A model generated the notes under the pieces. It saw only the letters and a program-made list of their open reading frames with translations. It was not told where the DNA came from and searched no databases. A DNA stretch of 64,000 nucleotides from Thiohalomonas sp041685045. GTDB taxonomy: Bacteria > Pseudomonadota > Gammaproteobacteria > Thiohalomonadales > Thiohalomonadaceae. This document shows positions 1 to 8,347 of this stretch, piece by piece. The position numbers and the translations under genes are program-made. Location: contig JAWLGP010000011.1 of assembly GCA_041685045.1 (NCBI GenBank), positions 74,157 through 138,156 of the forward strand, written 5' to 3'. The first letter of the stretch is position 1. Every line of letters begins with the position of its first letter.

Positions 1-581
1 GCCAGTGACGTGCCGACGATCAAGGCCACCGCCACCTGCTGCTGCGCCTCGCCGGCGGCGAGCTGCCGCTCCTCCAACAGCGCCGCCGCACGGCTCTGGG
101 CGCGTGCCAGCAGCTGGTCGATCCGCTGGCTCAGCTCGCTGGCCCCCGACGTCTGCCATTCGCCGATCGCCTGCTCGAGCTGGCCGGCCCGTGCCATGGC
201 AAATAGTCTTTCATCGCGCTGGTTGAGGTTGGACGCGATGCTCAGCAGTTCGCGGAGGATGCTCCGCAGCTGCACGTCCTGCAGTGTCGCTTCGAGCTGG
301 CCGCTGAGCTGGTCCACGGGGGCACTGTCTTTGCGGTGTTGCGAGAGCGACGCCTCCCCACCCCCCAGCAGGTAGCCGCGGGCGGAACGCTGCGTGCTCA
401 CCAGGTTGAAGGCCAACCGCTGGAAATCAGTGAACTGGGTCCAGGTGTTGGTCGCTTTCTGCTCGTAGAAATCGGCGCGGTTCAGGGCGGCAAACACGAA
501 AACGGCAGCCGCAACAAACAGCAGAATGGGCGGTGCGTATCCGGCGAGAATGCGATGCCACAGGCGCATCTGAGCGAGCAT
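1..581 (-). CDS. Membrane sensor protein with CHASE3-like domain, N-terminal part (runs off window)
   Basis: An open frame begins at ATG (581-579) and stays open to the window edge. It begins with a short basic stretch, a membrane segment at about residues 9-31 (AGYAPPILLFVAAAVFVFAA) and then a helical region of about 145 residues. That region has the ARGYLLGG motif typical of CHASE3/four-helix-bundle periplasmic sensors. A second hydrophobic stretch (VAVALIVGTSL) starts at the edge. Such proteins usually continue into HAMP, histidine kinase, GGDEF or chemotaxis output domains, but the output lies outside the window, so the role is inferred only as signal sensing. Confidence 0.7.
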   Translation of the reverse strand, partial: MLAQMRLWHRILAGYAPPILLFVAAAVFVFAALNRADFYEQKATNTWTQFTDFQRLAFNLVSTQRSARGYLLGGGEASLSQHRKDSAPVDQLSGQLEATLQDVQLRSILRELLSIASNLNQRDERLFAMARAGQLEQAIGEWQTSGASELSQRIDQLLARAQSRAAALLEERQLAAGEAQQQVAVALIVGTSL

Positions 582-691
582 GATCAAAGCTCCGTCGACA
601 CTTCACGGGGGGTGTGCTCCCCAACGTATAGCCGTTTTTGTGTTGCTCCGGCGGCTCGCTCGGGTCCGGGGACGACTGCACCGAGTCATCG

Positions 692-1180
692 TCACGCAAA
701 AAAGTCGGCAGCCCACATGAACCGGGTGCCGGCCAAGGCGGCCGCCATCCGGTCCCCATCGGCGTTGCCAACGAACAGGGTCTGGTGCGGGGGTACCCGG
801 TGATGCGCCATCACCGCCTGCAACATCCCGGGGCGCGGTTTGCGGCAGAGGCAACCCGCTTCGGGAACGTGGGGGCAGAGCTCGATTCGGGCGTGGGCAA
901 CGACGGGCCCGAAGGCGGCGGACACGAGATCGGCCAGCAGCCTCCAGGCCATTTCCGCATCCAGAACGCCGTAGCCGACGTGGTCCTGGTTCGACGCAAT
1001 ACCCAGATGCAGTCCGCCCACCCCCCACTCGTACCGGCATAACCGTTCCCTGACACCGGGCAGCAACTCCCATTCGCCCGGCCGGTGGGGGCAGGGCTGA
1101 CCGGGGACCGTGGTTTGGCGCAGGGTATCGTCGGCATCGAAGATGAACAGCCGGGTGCGGTCCGTGGCAGGGTAGTTCAT
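692..1180 (-). CDS. HAD-family phosphatase, GmhB/HisB-N-like
   Basis: 162 aa. The nucleophile motif DADDT (DxDxT) is near residue 15, and CRKPRP carries the conserved basic residue before the C-terminal GNADGD acidic motif. A CPH...CLC pair resembles the zinc loop of the GmhB (heptose-bisphosphate phosphatase) and HisB-N subfamily. The substrate cannot be read from sequence. Its ATG overlaps the stop of the upstream PRTase/kinase-like gene by 4 bases (ATGA), so the two are translationally coupled. The likely role is dephosphorylating a product of that neighbour, which is inference; a true heptose phosphatase would normally sit with LPS genes, and none are here. Confidence 0.75.
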   Translation of the reverse strand: MNYPATDRTRLFIFDADDTLRQTTVPGQPCPHRPGEWELLPGVRERLCRYEWGVGGLHLGIASNQDHVGYGVLDAEMAWRLLADLVSAAFGPVVAHARIELCPHVPEAGCLCRKPRPGMLQAVMAHHRVPPHQTLFVGNADGDRMAAALAGTRFMWAADFFA

Positions 1181-2895
1181 GATGCCGAGCCTTCCAGCCG
1201 CTGAACGGCTGTCAAGGCCTGGCGATGGTAGCGCCGGAGTAGCGCGGTGAAACGGCGGCCGTCGGGTGAGTCACCGAGGCTGCGGGCCGCCAGCTCGGCG
1301 TAGCCAACCCGGTAGGCCAAGTAGGCGGCTTCGTAAAAGGGCAGGCGGACGGGCAGAGCCGGGTCGCGGCAGAGGGCCGCCACCCGCGCGATCCATTCCA
1401 GACGCAGGCGGCCGCCGAGCCGAAACTCCGCGATGGTGCCTGCCACATCCCAGGCAATGTCCTGCTGGCCCGGAAAGAAGTGATCGTCGTGATGGTCGGT
1501 TGCGTCGGTTTTCAGGAAACCGGCGGCAGTTCCGATCCATTCGTGCGGCAGCATGCGACCGTCGATGGCGACCACCGGCGCAGCCTCCAGCCGTTTGCGC
1601 CAGCGCAGCAGGCCTTCGTACGCGTGCTCTGAAACGCGGCCCAGGTTTTCGTTCAGCATGAGGCAGTTGGCCTCGAACGGTACGCGCACATCCCGCACGT
1701 GGCATTCGCGCAGATAAGCCAAATAGCGGGCCATCGTTTCCAGCAGGTCAGCCGAGGCGCCCGTCTGCGGTCGCCCGATCACGAACCTGGATTCGAGAAA
1801 GCCGTTCCGGCAGCCGAAGGTTTCCGGCGAAAAACCGGCCTCGGCCAGTTCGCAGGCCCGGCGCAGGCGAGTGGTGCCAAACGCCCCGAGCCCCGCGAAT
1901 TTCAGCAGGCGCGGCGGAGCGCGTTGGCGGACCAAGTACTTCCGGCGCTCGTGATGGGGCTGCACGGCGGGGTAGTCCCGGGTTTGGGAAAAGACCACAC
2001 GGCGCCACGCCCCGGCCGAGATATCCTCCAGGGGCGCGCTCTCCAGGTGCCCGGGTTGCAGCCAGATGTCCTCGAATGAGCGGGTAAAGCGAGGATGTCG
2101 AGGCCAGCGCCAGCGGGCCGAGGCGCTGTTGAGCCGATCTGCCGGTGGGTCCCAACTGGGAAAGAAGGCGATGTGCCGCTCCGGAATTCCCAGTCGGATC
2201 AGCGCCTCGGCGGTTCCGCAAAAGGAGGAACCACTGAGCCCCGGCCCTTCATCGACAATCAGAAACCGTGCATCCGACCAGCGCGACCATACCCGCCGGA
2301 GTTCGCCGGTCGTGCACAGCACACGCTCCGACGGGACGCCGCGCGGCCGCACGGTGTCGCGCCGTACACTCCAGCCGCGCTCCTGCAGGGCGGTGGCAAC
2401 CAGCGCCGACAGGCCGGTGCCAATACTGCGGAGCCCGATGCAGACCGCACGACCTCGTGGATAACGTTCGGAAAAGTCGGCCGCGGCAGCGAGATAGCAT
2501 TCGGGATAGAGGCCGTAGTAGGCATACCCCTCGGGGACGCGCAAGGTGACGGTTGTTGGCAGCGGCAACTGCGCCAGTTCTGCGAAGGCGCGCCGAACCC
2601 CGGTCTCGTCCCGTCGCGCCTCACGGGGGGCGCGCTGCTCCCAGGCCGCTTGCAGCAGTCCGGCGGTGGACAGTGCGATACGCCGCAGGGCGGATCCGGC
2701 CCGGCTGGGTGCGTCGGCCAAGGGGGCTTCCGCGTCGAGCAGGGCCGATTCGAGCATCCCGAACGCGATCAAGATCTGCACCATGGCTTCGTGCTGCGGC
2801 ACGGCGCGGGCCGCCTGCGTTTGCCAGCGCCGGAAGCAGTGGGCGAGTTCCGACCGCACGCTGACCACCCGGGTCGCATCGCGATAGACGATCAC
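1177..2895 (-). CDS. PRTase-like domain fused to a C-terminal kinase-like domain
   Basis: 572 aa from a GTG start, preceded by a clear AGGAGG 7 bases upstream. Residues about 110-260 look like a type I phosphoribosyltransferase fold: a conserved IGLRSIGTGLSA strand-loop, then FLIVDEGPGLSGSSF at the PRPP-binding loop position (the usual form is VDDxxxTGxT). The C-terminal third contains HDDHFFPGQQDIAWDVAGT, reminiscent of aminoglycoside-phosphotransferase-like kinases (an acidic catalytic segment followed by D-W-D-hydrophobic). It sits in an operon with a 24-codon ORF upstream and a HAD phosphatase downstream. I do not recognise a characterised protein with this architecture. The kinase assignment is weaker than the PRTase one. 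Confidence 0.6.
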   Translation of the reverse strand: MIVYRDATRVVSVRSELAHCFRRWQTQAARAVPQHEAMVQILIAFGMLESALLDAEAPLADAPSRAGSALRRIALSTAGLLQAAWEQRAPREARRDETGVRRAFAELAQLPLPTTVTLRVPEGYAYYGLYPECYLAAAADFSERYPRGRAVCIGLRSIGTGLSALVATALQERGWSVRRDTVRPRGVPSERVLCTTGELRRVWSRWSDARFLIVDEGPGLSGSSFCGTAEALIRLGIPERHIAFFPSWDPPADRLNSASARWRWPRHPRFTRSFEDIWLQPGHLESAPLEDISAGAWRRVVFSQTRDYPAVQPHHERRKYLVRQRAPPRLLKFAGLGAFGTTRLRRACELAEAGFSPETFGCRNGFLESRFVIGRPQTGASADLLETMARYLAYLRECHVRDVRVPFEANCLMLNENLGRVSEHAYEGLLRWRKRLEAAPVVAIDGRMLPHEWIGTAAGFLKTDATDHHDDHFFPGQQDIAWDVAGTIAEFRLGGRLRLEWIARVAALCRDPALPVRLPFYEAAYLAYRVGYAELAARSLGDSPDGRRFTALLRRYHRQALTAVQRLEGSAS

Positions 2896-2910
2896 GTCCC
2901 GGCCTCCTGT

Positions 2911-2985
2911 TCAGGTGCGGGGGAAGAGTTTTTTCTCGGGATAGGTCATTGCGGGAACCGGCAAGAAGCGCACGGGCTCGTCCAT
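2911..2985 (-). CDS. Possible 24-aa small protein or peptide precursor in PRTase/HAD operon
   Basis: A 24-codon ORF from ATG to TGA. It is preceded by GAGGAG 9 bases before the ATG and followed after 15 bases by the GTG of the PRTase/kinase-like gene, which has its own AGGAGG. It encodes MDEPVRF, then LPVPAMTYPEKK, then LFPRT. The peptide is proline-rich and lacks an obvious signal peptide or membrane segment. Size, ribosome-binding site and position fit a translated micro-ORF, for example a leader peptide, a toxin-like peptide or a peptide substrate for the following enzymes. No homologue is recognised, and codon evidence is too short to be decisive. Confidence 0.45.
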   Translation of the reverse strand: MDEPVRFLPVPAMTYPEKKLFPRT

Positions 2986-3056
2986 GGCCTGTCTCTCCTC
3001 GGGTGCTCGGTGGAAATTGTAGGCGAGTTGCTGCCGCCGTGGGTCGAACGCAGTGC

Positions 3057-3710
3057 TCAGTACTCCACCACCAGCCCGAGGGAAAAGCGCTCCACATCGC
3101 TGCGGCCAGTGGTGGCGGTCTCGCCGACGTCGAGGTGACGCGACCATTCGAGGCGGGCCTTCCAGCGATACCCATAGCGACCCAGTGTAAAGTCCGCACC
3201 GAGGCCATAGACCGGCGAAGTCCCGTTGTCTTCGATGGGTGCGGCAATCACCCCGCCGGCGAGGCGAGTCTCGGTCTCCCAGTAGCCGAGACCGAGACGG
3301 CCGAACAGCCTGACCCCGCCCAGATCCGTATAGGGCAGCATGGCGGCGGTGGCCGTACGTGCCTGGAACTCGCCGCCGATGGGTGAACCGTTGACCGGGA
3401 GCGTGAGCGGGAACCGCCCGAGGTCCGAGTAGGCGAATTCCACCGCAACGAAGCGGTGCGTGTCGTAGCCGAAACCGACCGTCCAACTGCGGTCGCTGTC
3501 ATCGATGGCCACCGCGCCGGCGGACCCGCCGGCGGCCGTCGCCAGGTCGGCAGCGGCACGAGCTGGTGCGCCGGAATCCAGTAACTCGGCATTTCCCCCT
3601 GTAACCACCAGCCAGGGAAGCGTCTCGCCAAAGACCGATCCCGGTTGGAGCAGGCAAAACCCGAGCAGGGCGGTGCCCAGCCGCGCGGCTTCCTTGCCGC
3701 AGGCCGCCAT
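3057..3710 (-). CDS. Outer-membrane beta-barrel protein, OmpW/OmpA-barrel-like
   Basis: About 217 aa from the ATG that overlaps the upstream stop (TGATG). An N-terminal hydrophobic signal (LGTALLGFCLL...GSVFG) precedes alternating-strand segments such as SWTVGFGYD, FVAVEFAY, VRLFGRLGLGYWE and YRWKARLEW. The C-terminus is FSLGLVVEY, ending in an aromatic residue as outer-membrane proteins do. Length and strand pattern fit an eight-stranded barrel. The specific function is unknown. Longer in-frame starts exist upstream but would overlap the preceding gene and hide the signal peptide. Confidence 0.7.
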   Translation of the reverse strand: MAACGKEAARLGTALLGFCLLQPGSVFGETLPWLVVTGGNAELLDSGAPARAAADLATAAGGSAGAVAIDDSDRSWTVGFGYDTHRFVAVEFAYSDLGRFPLTLPVNGSPIGGEFQARTATAAMLPYTDLGGVRLFGRLGLGYWETETRLAGGVIAAPIEDNGTSPVYGLGADFTLGRYGYRWKARLEWSRHLDVGETATTGRSDVERFSLGLVVEY

Positions 3711-4051
3711 CAGCTCCGCGCCGCCATGGCGGTGCGTGGCAGGGGCGGAAATGCCGGGCGAAAGCGCCCACGCTGAAAGTCGACCAGCAGCTTTCCGGCA
3801 TTCTCGAAACGGTAATCGAGCAGTTCCGCCACCCGGTCTCCGGGCGTGAAATCGAACAGCTCTTTTACCTGTGCGGCGGAATACTCCCGGCACTCGCCTT
3901 TTTCCGACAGGATGCCGTAGCGGGTCTGGTCGCCACTACCGCGCACGTCGTAAACGATGCCGCGTTCCCCTTTTGCCATCCGGCCGCCATCTGCACGGGC
4001 CATGACCCGGCTGCCGACCCCCAATTCTCCTCTGGTTGATATGTCGTTCAT
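3710..4051 (-). CDS. Hypothetical protein, 113 aa
   Basis: Begins at ATG 4051-4049; a second in-frame Met lies at residue 17. The sequence is small and polar, with a VGSRVMARADGGR...GERGIVYDV segment and a GDRVAELLDYRFENAGKLL segment that could form small beta-barrel (SH3-like) units. It has no signal peptide or membrane segment. Its stop overlaps the barrel-protein start by one base, so it heads the minus-strand operon. I do not recognise a family. Confidence 0.55.
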   Translation of the reverse strand: MNDISTRGELGVGSRVMARADGGRMAKGERGIVYDVRGSGDQTRYGILSEKGECREYSAAQVKELFDFTPGDRVAELLDYRFENAGKLLVDFQRGRFRPAFPPLPRTAMAARS

Positions 4052-4318
4052 GAACTCGGTCCCATGAATGTTTTTGATATTGGATGGTTTACCGAGTCTA
4101 CCGCCGACGTCTTACGGCGCCTTTACCGCCGTCGCGCTGCGACGGCTGACGGCAGACCACCGGATTGTGGCATCTCCCGCGGGTGCTGCGCCATATGCCA
4201 CACCCCCTTTAGCGTAGCCCAGTGCAAGCCGCTGTTTCTTGGCAACTAAGTGGTTGGCACACCAACTGCTAACTCCCGAAGATAATCACATCAACTATAG
4301 AGCGTTAGGGGGTTTCAC
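4052..4318. promoter_or_regulatory. Divergent intergenic region upstream of first TonB-dependent receptor
   Basis: 267 bases between the minus-strand hypothetical gene and the copper island. It holds a short inverted repeat, GTTGG-cac-a-CCAAC, near 4254-4267, and an AGGGGG just before the TTG start at 4319. I could not identify a convincing promoter or riboswitch. It must carry the control of the island because the downstream genes are packed together. Confidence 0.35.
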
Positions 4319-6505
4319 TTGCGGGGCTATTCCTACTGGCTGCTGGCAGCCACCTGTCTCACGTCTGCCGCCGTGGCGGAAGACCTGGGGATCATTCAAG
4401 TCGAATCGAGCACCATTTCCGACCGGTTCGAGGACAAGCGCAGCGAGCCGAGCAACATCGGCGCGATCAGTGGCGAAGAACTGGAACGGGCCCATCCGGA
4501 AAACATCCAGCAGGTGTTGCAGCGCATCCCCGGCATCACGACCGAGGTGCAGAGCGGCGACTCGCTGAAAATCCATATTCGTGGCGTGGAAAACCAGGTC
4601 TACATGGGGGAGAAACCCGGCGTCGCGATAGTCATCGATGGCGTGCCGGTGTTCGAGCGCACCGGCAAGGTCAATATCGACCTGGACAACATCGAATCCA
4701 TCAAAGTGGTCAAGGGGGGCGCCTCCTACCTGTTCGGCGACGATGCCTTGGCCGGGGCGGTGATCATCACCACCAAGCGCGGTGCGAAGTATGCCGGCTA
4801 CAAGTTGGGTGCCGAAGCCGGTTCCTACGGCTACCGCAAGGGCTTGGCGCGGGCCGGCTTCTCCGGGGAGAACGCCAACGGACACGTCCAGGTCTCCACC
4901 CGGCAGACCGACGGCTATCACGACGACTCGGGCTCACAGGCCGATTACCTCAACGGCAAACTGCAGTACTACCTGAGCGACATCAGCGACGTCACCTTTG
5001 GCGTGGAGCTGTCCGAGCGCGAGAAGAACAGCCACGGCAGCGTCAAGGGCGTGACCGCCGCCGCCCTCGACCCGAAGAGCGAGGACCCCGCCTACAACGA
5101 CTATGCCAACCACTTTGACGTCAACCTGGCCAAGTACTTCGTCACCTACTCGCGGGATACGTCGGCCGACGCCAACCTGCTGGTGAACGCCTACCAGTAT
5201 GGGGATGAAACGAAATTCGACAGCGCGCCGCTCGATGCCAACCCGGACATCTACAGCCAGGCAAACGACTACGAACAGGTCCAGCGGGGCGTCAAGACCG
5301 AGTACCGCTCCGGCGGCCAGCGGCTCGCCTGGATGGCCGGTCTTGACCTGCGCGACAACCGCTACGAAAACCAGACCACCTATTTGGACTGCAGCGAGCG
5401 GACCTGGGACCCGACCTGCGCGGTCGGTGCGCTGTCCGGCGACAACGCCACCGACGAGGAGGTGCGGGCGATCTACGCCGAGACCAAATTCCAGGTGACC
5501 GCCCCGCTGACCATTACCCTCAACGGCCGTGTCGACCAGATCGATCTGGAGTACACGGACAACCTGGATGCCACGCTGAACGGCACCAAGGACTTCGACG
5601 TGAGTTCATGGCGGATCGGCGCCAACTACGCCGTGAGCCCGACCTTCGACGTCTACAGCAACGTCTCCACCGGGTTCCGTGCACCCACGGTCGAACAGCT
5701 GTTCGTCGGTTCCGCCAACCCGTCGGTGGCGGTCGCCGCCAATCCGGACCTGGAGCCGGAGGAGGCGGTGAATATGGAGATCGGCATCCGCCGGCGGGCC
5801 CGGTGGATGGACGTGCCGGTCGACCTCGATCTGGCAGTCTTCCAGATCGACCGCAGCGACCACATCCAGGCCAGTGCCGGCCAGTACACCACCGCCGCCG
5901 GCAACCGCTACGAGAACGTCGGCGACGTGCGCCACCGCGGTCTGGAGCTGTCGTTGATGACCGACCCGGCCCGAACCTTCTCGTTCGATGTGGCCTACAC
6001 CTATCTGGACGCCTATTTCACCCGCTACAACGACTTCTATCTGCAGACCATCAATCCGGCCTACGACCCGACCTGCAGTCCGTTTAGGCCGCCGTTTCTG
6101 CCCTGCGCCCCGAAGTACGTCAGCACCCAGTACGACAATACCGGCAACCAGGTTCCCCGCGTCCCCCGTCACCACCTGAACCTGGTCGGGCACTACCGTC
6201 CCGCCCAGCACTGGCTGATTTCGGCCGAAGCCGATGCGATCTCCAGTTACTACGCGGACGAGATCAACCAGGAGAAGATCGGCGGCCATACGGTGTACAA
6301 CCTGGTGGCCAACTACGACCGCCGCTACGGCAACACCGACTGGTCCTTCTTCGCCCGCATCGACAACCTGTTCGACAAGCAGTACTACAACACCGCACGG
6401 GGCCACGGGGACAGCAACGAAGACACCGTTTACGACCAGGAAGACCTCTCCATCGTGGTGAATCCCGGCCGCACCTACACCATTGGCCTGAGCGTGGGGT
6501 TCTGA
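4319..6505 (+). CDS. TonB-dependent outer-membrane receptor
   Basis: 728 aa if begun at TTG 4319, which has AGGGGG 6 bases upstream and opens directly on a signal peptide (YWLLAATCLTSAAVAED). A plug domain follows (IQQVLQRIPGITTEVQ, IHIRGVENQ, AIVIDGVPV, VVKGGASYLFGDDALAGAVIITTKRG), then a 22-strand-type barrel. The C-terminus is TYTIGLSVGF with terminal Phe. It transports an unidentified ligand using TonB energy. The gene is the first of a tight plus-strand run ending in copper proteins, so a metal ligand is likely, but this is inference. An extracellular loop holds several cysteines (DCSERTWDPTC). Confidence 0.85.
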   Translation: MRGYSYWLLAATCLTSAAVAEDLGIIQVESSTISDRFEDKRSEPSNIGAISGEELERAHPENIQQVLQRIPGITTEVQSGDSLKIHIRGVENQVYMGEKPGVAIVIDGVPVFERTGKVNIDLDNIESIKVVKGGASYLFGDDALAGAVIITTKRGAKYAGYKLGAEAGSYGYRKGLARAGFSGENANGHVQVSTRQTDGYHDDSGSQADYLNGKLQYYLSDISDVTFGVELSEREKNSHGSVKGVTAAALDPKSEDPAYNDYANHFDVNLAKYFVTYSRDTSADANLLVNAYQYGDETKFDSAPLDANPDIYSQANDYEQVQRGVKTEYRSGGQRLAWMAGLDLRDNRYENQTTYLDCSERTWDPTCAVGALSGDNATDEEVRAIYAETKFQVTAPLTITLNGRVDQIDLEYTDNLDATLNGTKDFDVSSWRIGANYAVSPTFDVYSNVSTGFRAPTVEQLFVGSANPSVAVAANPDLEPEEAVNMEIGIRRRARWMDVPVDLDLAVFQIDRSDHIQASAGQYTTAAGNRYENVGDVRHRGLELSLMTDPARTFSFDVAYTYLDAYFTRYNDFYLQTINPAYDPTCSPFRPPFLPCAPKYVSTQYDNTGNQVPRVPRHHLNLVGHYRPAQHWLISAEADAISSYYADEINQEKIGGHTVYNLVANYDRRYGNTDWSFFARIDNLFDKQYYNTARGHGDSNEDTVYDQEDLSIVVNPGRTYTIGLSVGF

Positions 6506-6506
6506 T

Positions 6507-7292
6507 ATGACCTGGAGAACGCTCCTGCTTTGCGCGGCGGTGGCGGCATGGGATCCCGCGTTCGCCCTGTCATGGAGTTCGCCGCCGGCGCATGGCGGCG
6601 GCGCACACGGGCATGGTGGTCACGGCGGTGCAAGGGATGCCGGCTATCGGTTGCAGGACACCGAGGGCGCAACAGTCGAGCTCTGGCTGCCGACGCTCGA
6701 AAAGCGCCCGCTGACCGTGGCCGAGGACGGCAGCGTGAAGGTCAAGCCGACCGGCATCGATTATTACCATGCGCTGGTCGCCCGCCGCGGCGATGAAACC
6801 GCCGTACGCTACATCACCCTCCGGGGCAAGCCGTCCAAGCGCAGCCCGTCGGAGTTGATGGAGGCCGCCAAGGCGCCGCTGGAGCTGGTACCGACGCCCT
6901 ACCTCCGTGAACACCAGCGTTATCTGACCAGCAAGCGGGCGGTATTCGAGCTGCTGTTCGAGGGGAAGCCGGTCCCGTCACACACCGTCAGCCTGACCAC
7001 GGGTAACGGCACCCGGCTGTTCGCCAACACCGATGCGGCCGGCCGGGTGGCGTTTCCGCTGCCGGAGGACTTCGCCGACGTCGAGCCCGGCCGGCGCGCC
7101 AATGCTCCGGCCGATTTCACGGTCGGCGCTGACTATCAGGGGCACCGCTTCAGCCTGACCGCGCAGTACTACGTGAATCCGCGTCATTGGCAGTCGGTCA
7201 GTGCCGGGCTCTGGACCGGACTGGCCGGGTTTGTGGCTGGTCTGGCACTGTTGGGAATGGCCGGTCGCCGGTCGGGGAGGGCTGCGGCATGA
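6507..7292 (+). CDS. Periplasmic DUF4198-like protein with His-rich N-terminus and C-terminal membrane anchor
   Basis: 261 aa, starting 1 base after the receptor stop. A signal peptide (LLLCAAVAAWDPAFA) is followed by a His/Gly-rich stretch (HGGGAHGHGGHGG) that could bind metal. A beta-rich domain with the pattern of TonB-receptor-associated DUF4198-type proteins comes next, and then a C-terminal transmembrane helix (GLWTGLAGFVAGLALLGMAG) followed by RRSGR. The C-tail anchor and His cluster suggest a periplasmic metal-handling role next to the receptor. The exact function is unknown. Confidence 0.6.
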   Translation: MTWRTLLLCAAVAAWDPAFALSWSSPPAHGGGAHGHGGHGGARDAGYRLQDTEGATVELWLPTLEKRPLTVAEDGSVKVKPTGIDYYHALVARRGDETAVRYITLRGKPSKRSPSELMEAAKAPLELVPTPYLREHQRYLTSKRAVFELLFEGKPVPSHTVSLTTGNGTRLFANTDAAGRVAFPLPEDFADVEPGRRANAPADFTVGADYQGHRFSLTAQYYVNPRHWQSVSAGLWTGLAGFVAGLALLGMAGRRSGRAAA

Positions 7293-8347
7293 ACCTGAGT
7301 ATCCTGCGTAAACTGGTGCAGCTCGCGGCCTTTTTGTTTCTGGTCTACGGCTCTGCCATTGTCGGTTTCTACACGGCGGACAAACTCTCCAGCGCCTTGC
7401 CGGCGCTGGCCTGCGCCTATGATCTCGAGACCGCCGACTACTGCTCGCTCATTGTGTTCCAGCACCAGTTCGACCACCGCGCCGGCGCGGTGCTGGCGGC
7501 CGGCGGTGCCGTGCTGGAGGCATTTCTGCCCTCGCTGATAACGCTGGCCACTTTCCTGCTGCTGTTCGTGGTGCTGAACAAGGCCTTCTGCGGCTGGATC
7601 TGCCCGCTCGGCTTCTTTCAGGAAGTGATGCACCTCATCGGTCAAAAGCTGGGGCTGAACCGGCTCCAGTCGCTGTCCGAACGGGGTGTGCAGCGTATCC
7701 GGCCCATAAAATGGATCCTGCTGCTGCTGCTGGTGTTCGGTTTCCCCCTGCTCACCGGGCTTGGCGTCACCGGTCACGAGCTGGGCGACCCCTACTGCAA
7801 GATCTGCCCGAGCCGGATCCTGACCACCCTGGCCACAGGCAATACCGACCAACTGGTGGTGGACAGCTCCAGCGCCGGCTACTTCGCCCTGTCGGTGCTG
7901 GCCACCTTCCTGTTCGGCCTGACCGCGGCCCTGGCGATGGGGGTGCGCCAGCCCTTCTGCCGCATCTGCCCGATGCTCGCCCTGCACGCGGCATTTCGGA
8001 AGATCGGGCTGGTGCGCCTGGTGAAGAATGCGGTGCCGCGCTGCAATAAGTGCGGGCTGTGCGCCAAGGCCTGTCCGATGGATATCCGCGAGATCCACAC
8101 CGAGATGGAGAAGAAGGATGTCCTGCACGCCGACTGCACCCTCTGCGGCCGCTGCGTGGAGTTCTGCCCGGACAAGGACGTGCTGCAGTTGAAGTATGCG
8201 GTATTCCCCCTGTTCAAGGCGGACCCGGCCTACTTCAAGACCCGCAAGAAGGCGCAGGACCGCTGGGAGAAGGCCAACCTGCTCGCCTGGTGGCGCCGCC
8301 GCCGCGAGGCCAGGAGCGCGCCGGCAGCGACCACCTCGGAGGCGTGA
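7289..8347 (+). CDS. Membrane polyferredoxin, NapH/NosR/CcoG-like
   Basis: 352 aa; ATG overlaps the previous stop (ATGA). Several membrane helices carry the CxxxCP motifs FCGWICPLG and YCKICPS plus FCRICPM. The C-terminal cytoplasmic region has two [4Fe-4S] ferredoxin motifs (CNKCGLCAKACP and CTLCGRCVEFCP). This is the layout of NapH/NosR C-terminal and CcoG proteins. CcoG is a cupric reductase in cbb3 oxidase assembly, so within this copper island electron delivery for Cu(II) reduction or metal transfer is plausible (inference). NapH-type quinol oxidation is the alternative, though no nap or nos genes are in the window. Confidence 0.75.
   Translation: MNLSILRKLVQLAAFLFLVYGSAIVGFYTADKLSSALPALACAYDLETADYCSLIVFQHQFDHRAGAVLAAGGAVLEAFLPSLITLATFLLLFVVLNKAFCGWICPLGFFQEVMHLIGQKLGLNRLQSLSERGVQRIRPIKWILLLLLVFGFPLLTGLGVTGHELGDPYCKICPSRILTTLATGNTDQLVVDSSSAGYFALSVLATFLFGLTAALAMGVRQPFCRICPMLALHAAFRKIGLVRLVKNAVPRCNKCGLCAKACPMDIREIHTEMEKKDVLHADCTLCGRCVEFCPDKDVLQLKYAVFPLFKADPAYFKTRKKAQDRWEKANLLAWWRRRREARSAPAATTSEA

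Noticed and set aside
4064..4249. 61-codon plus-strand ORF in the region before the first receptor
   Set aside because: Low-quality composition, no ribosome-binding site and no resemblance to a family.
4052..4318. Cobalamin riboswitch before the first TonB receptor
   Set aside because: A fragment resembling the B12 box is not accompanied by the conserved core, and the downstream genes point to copper.
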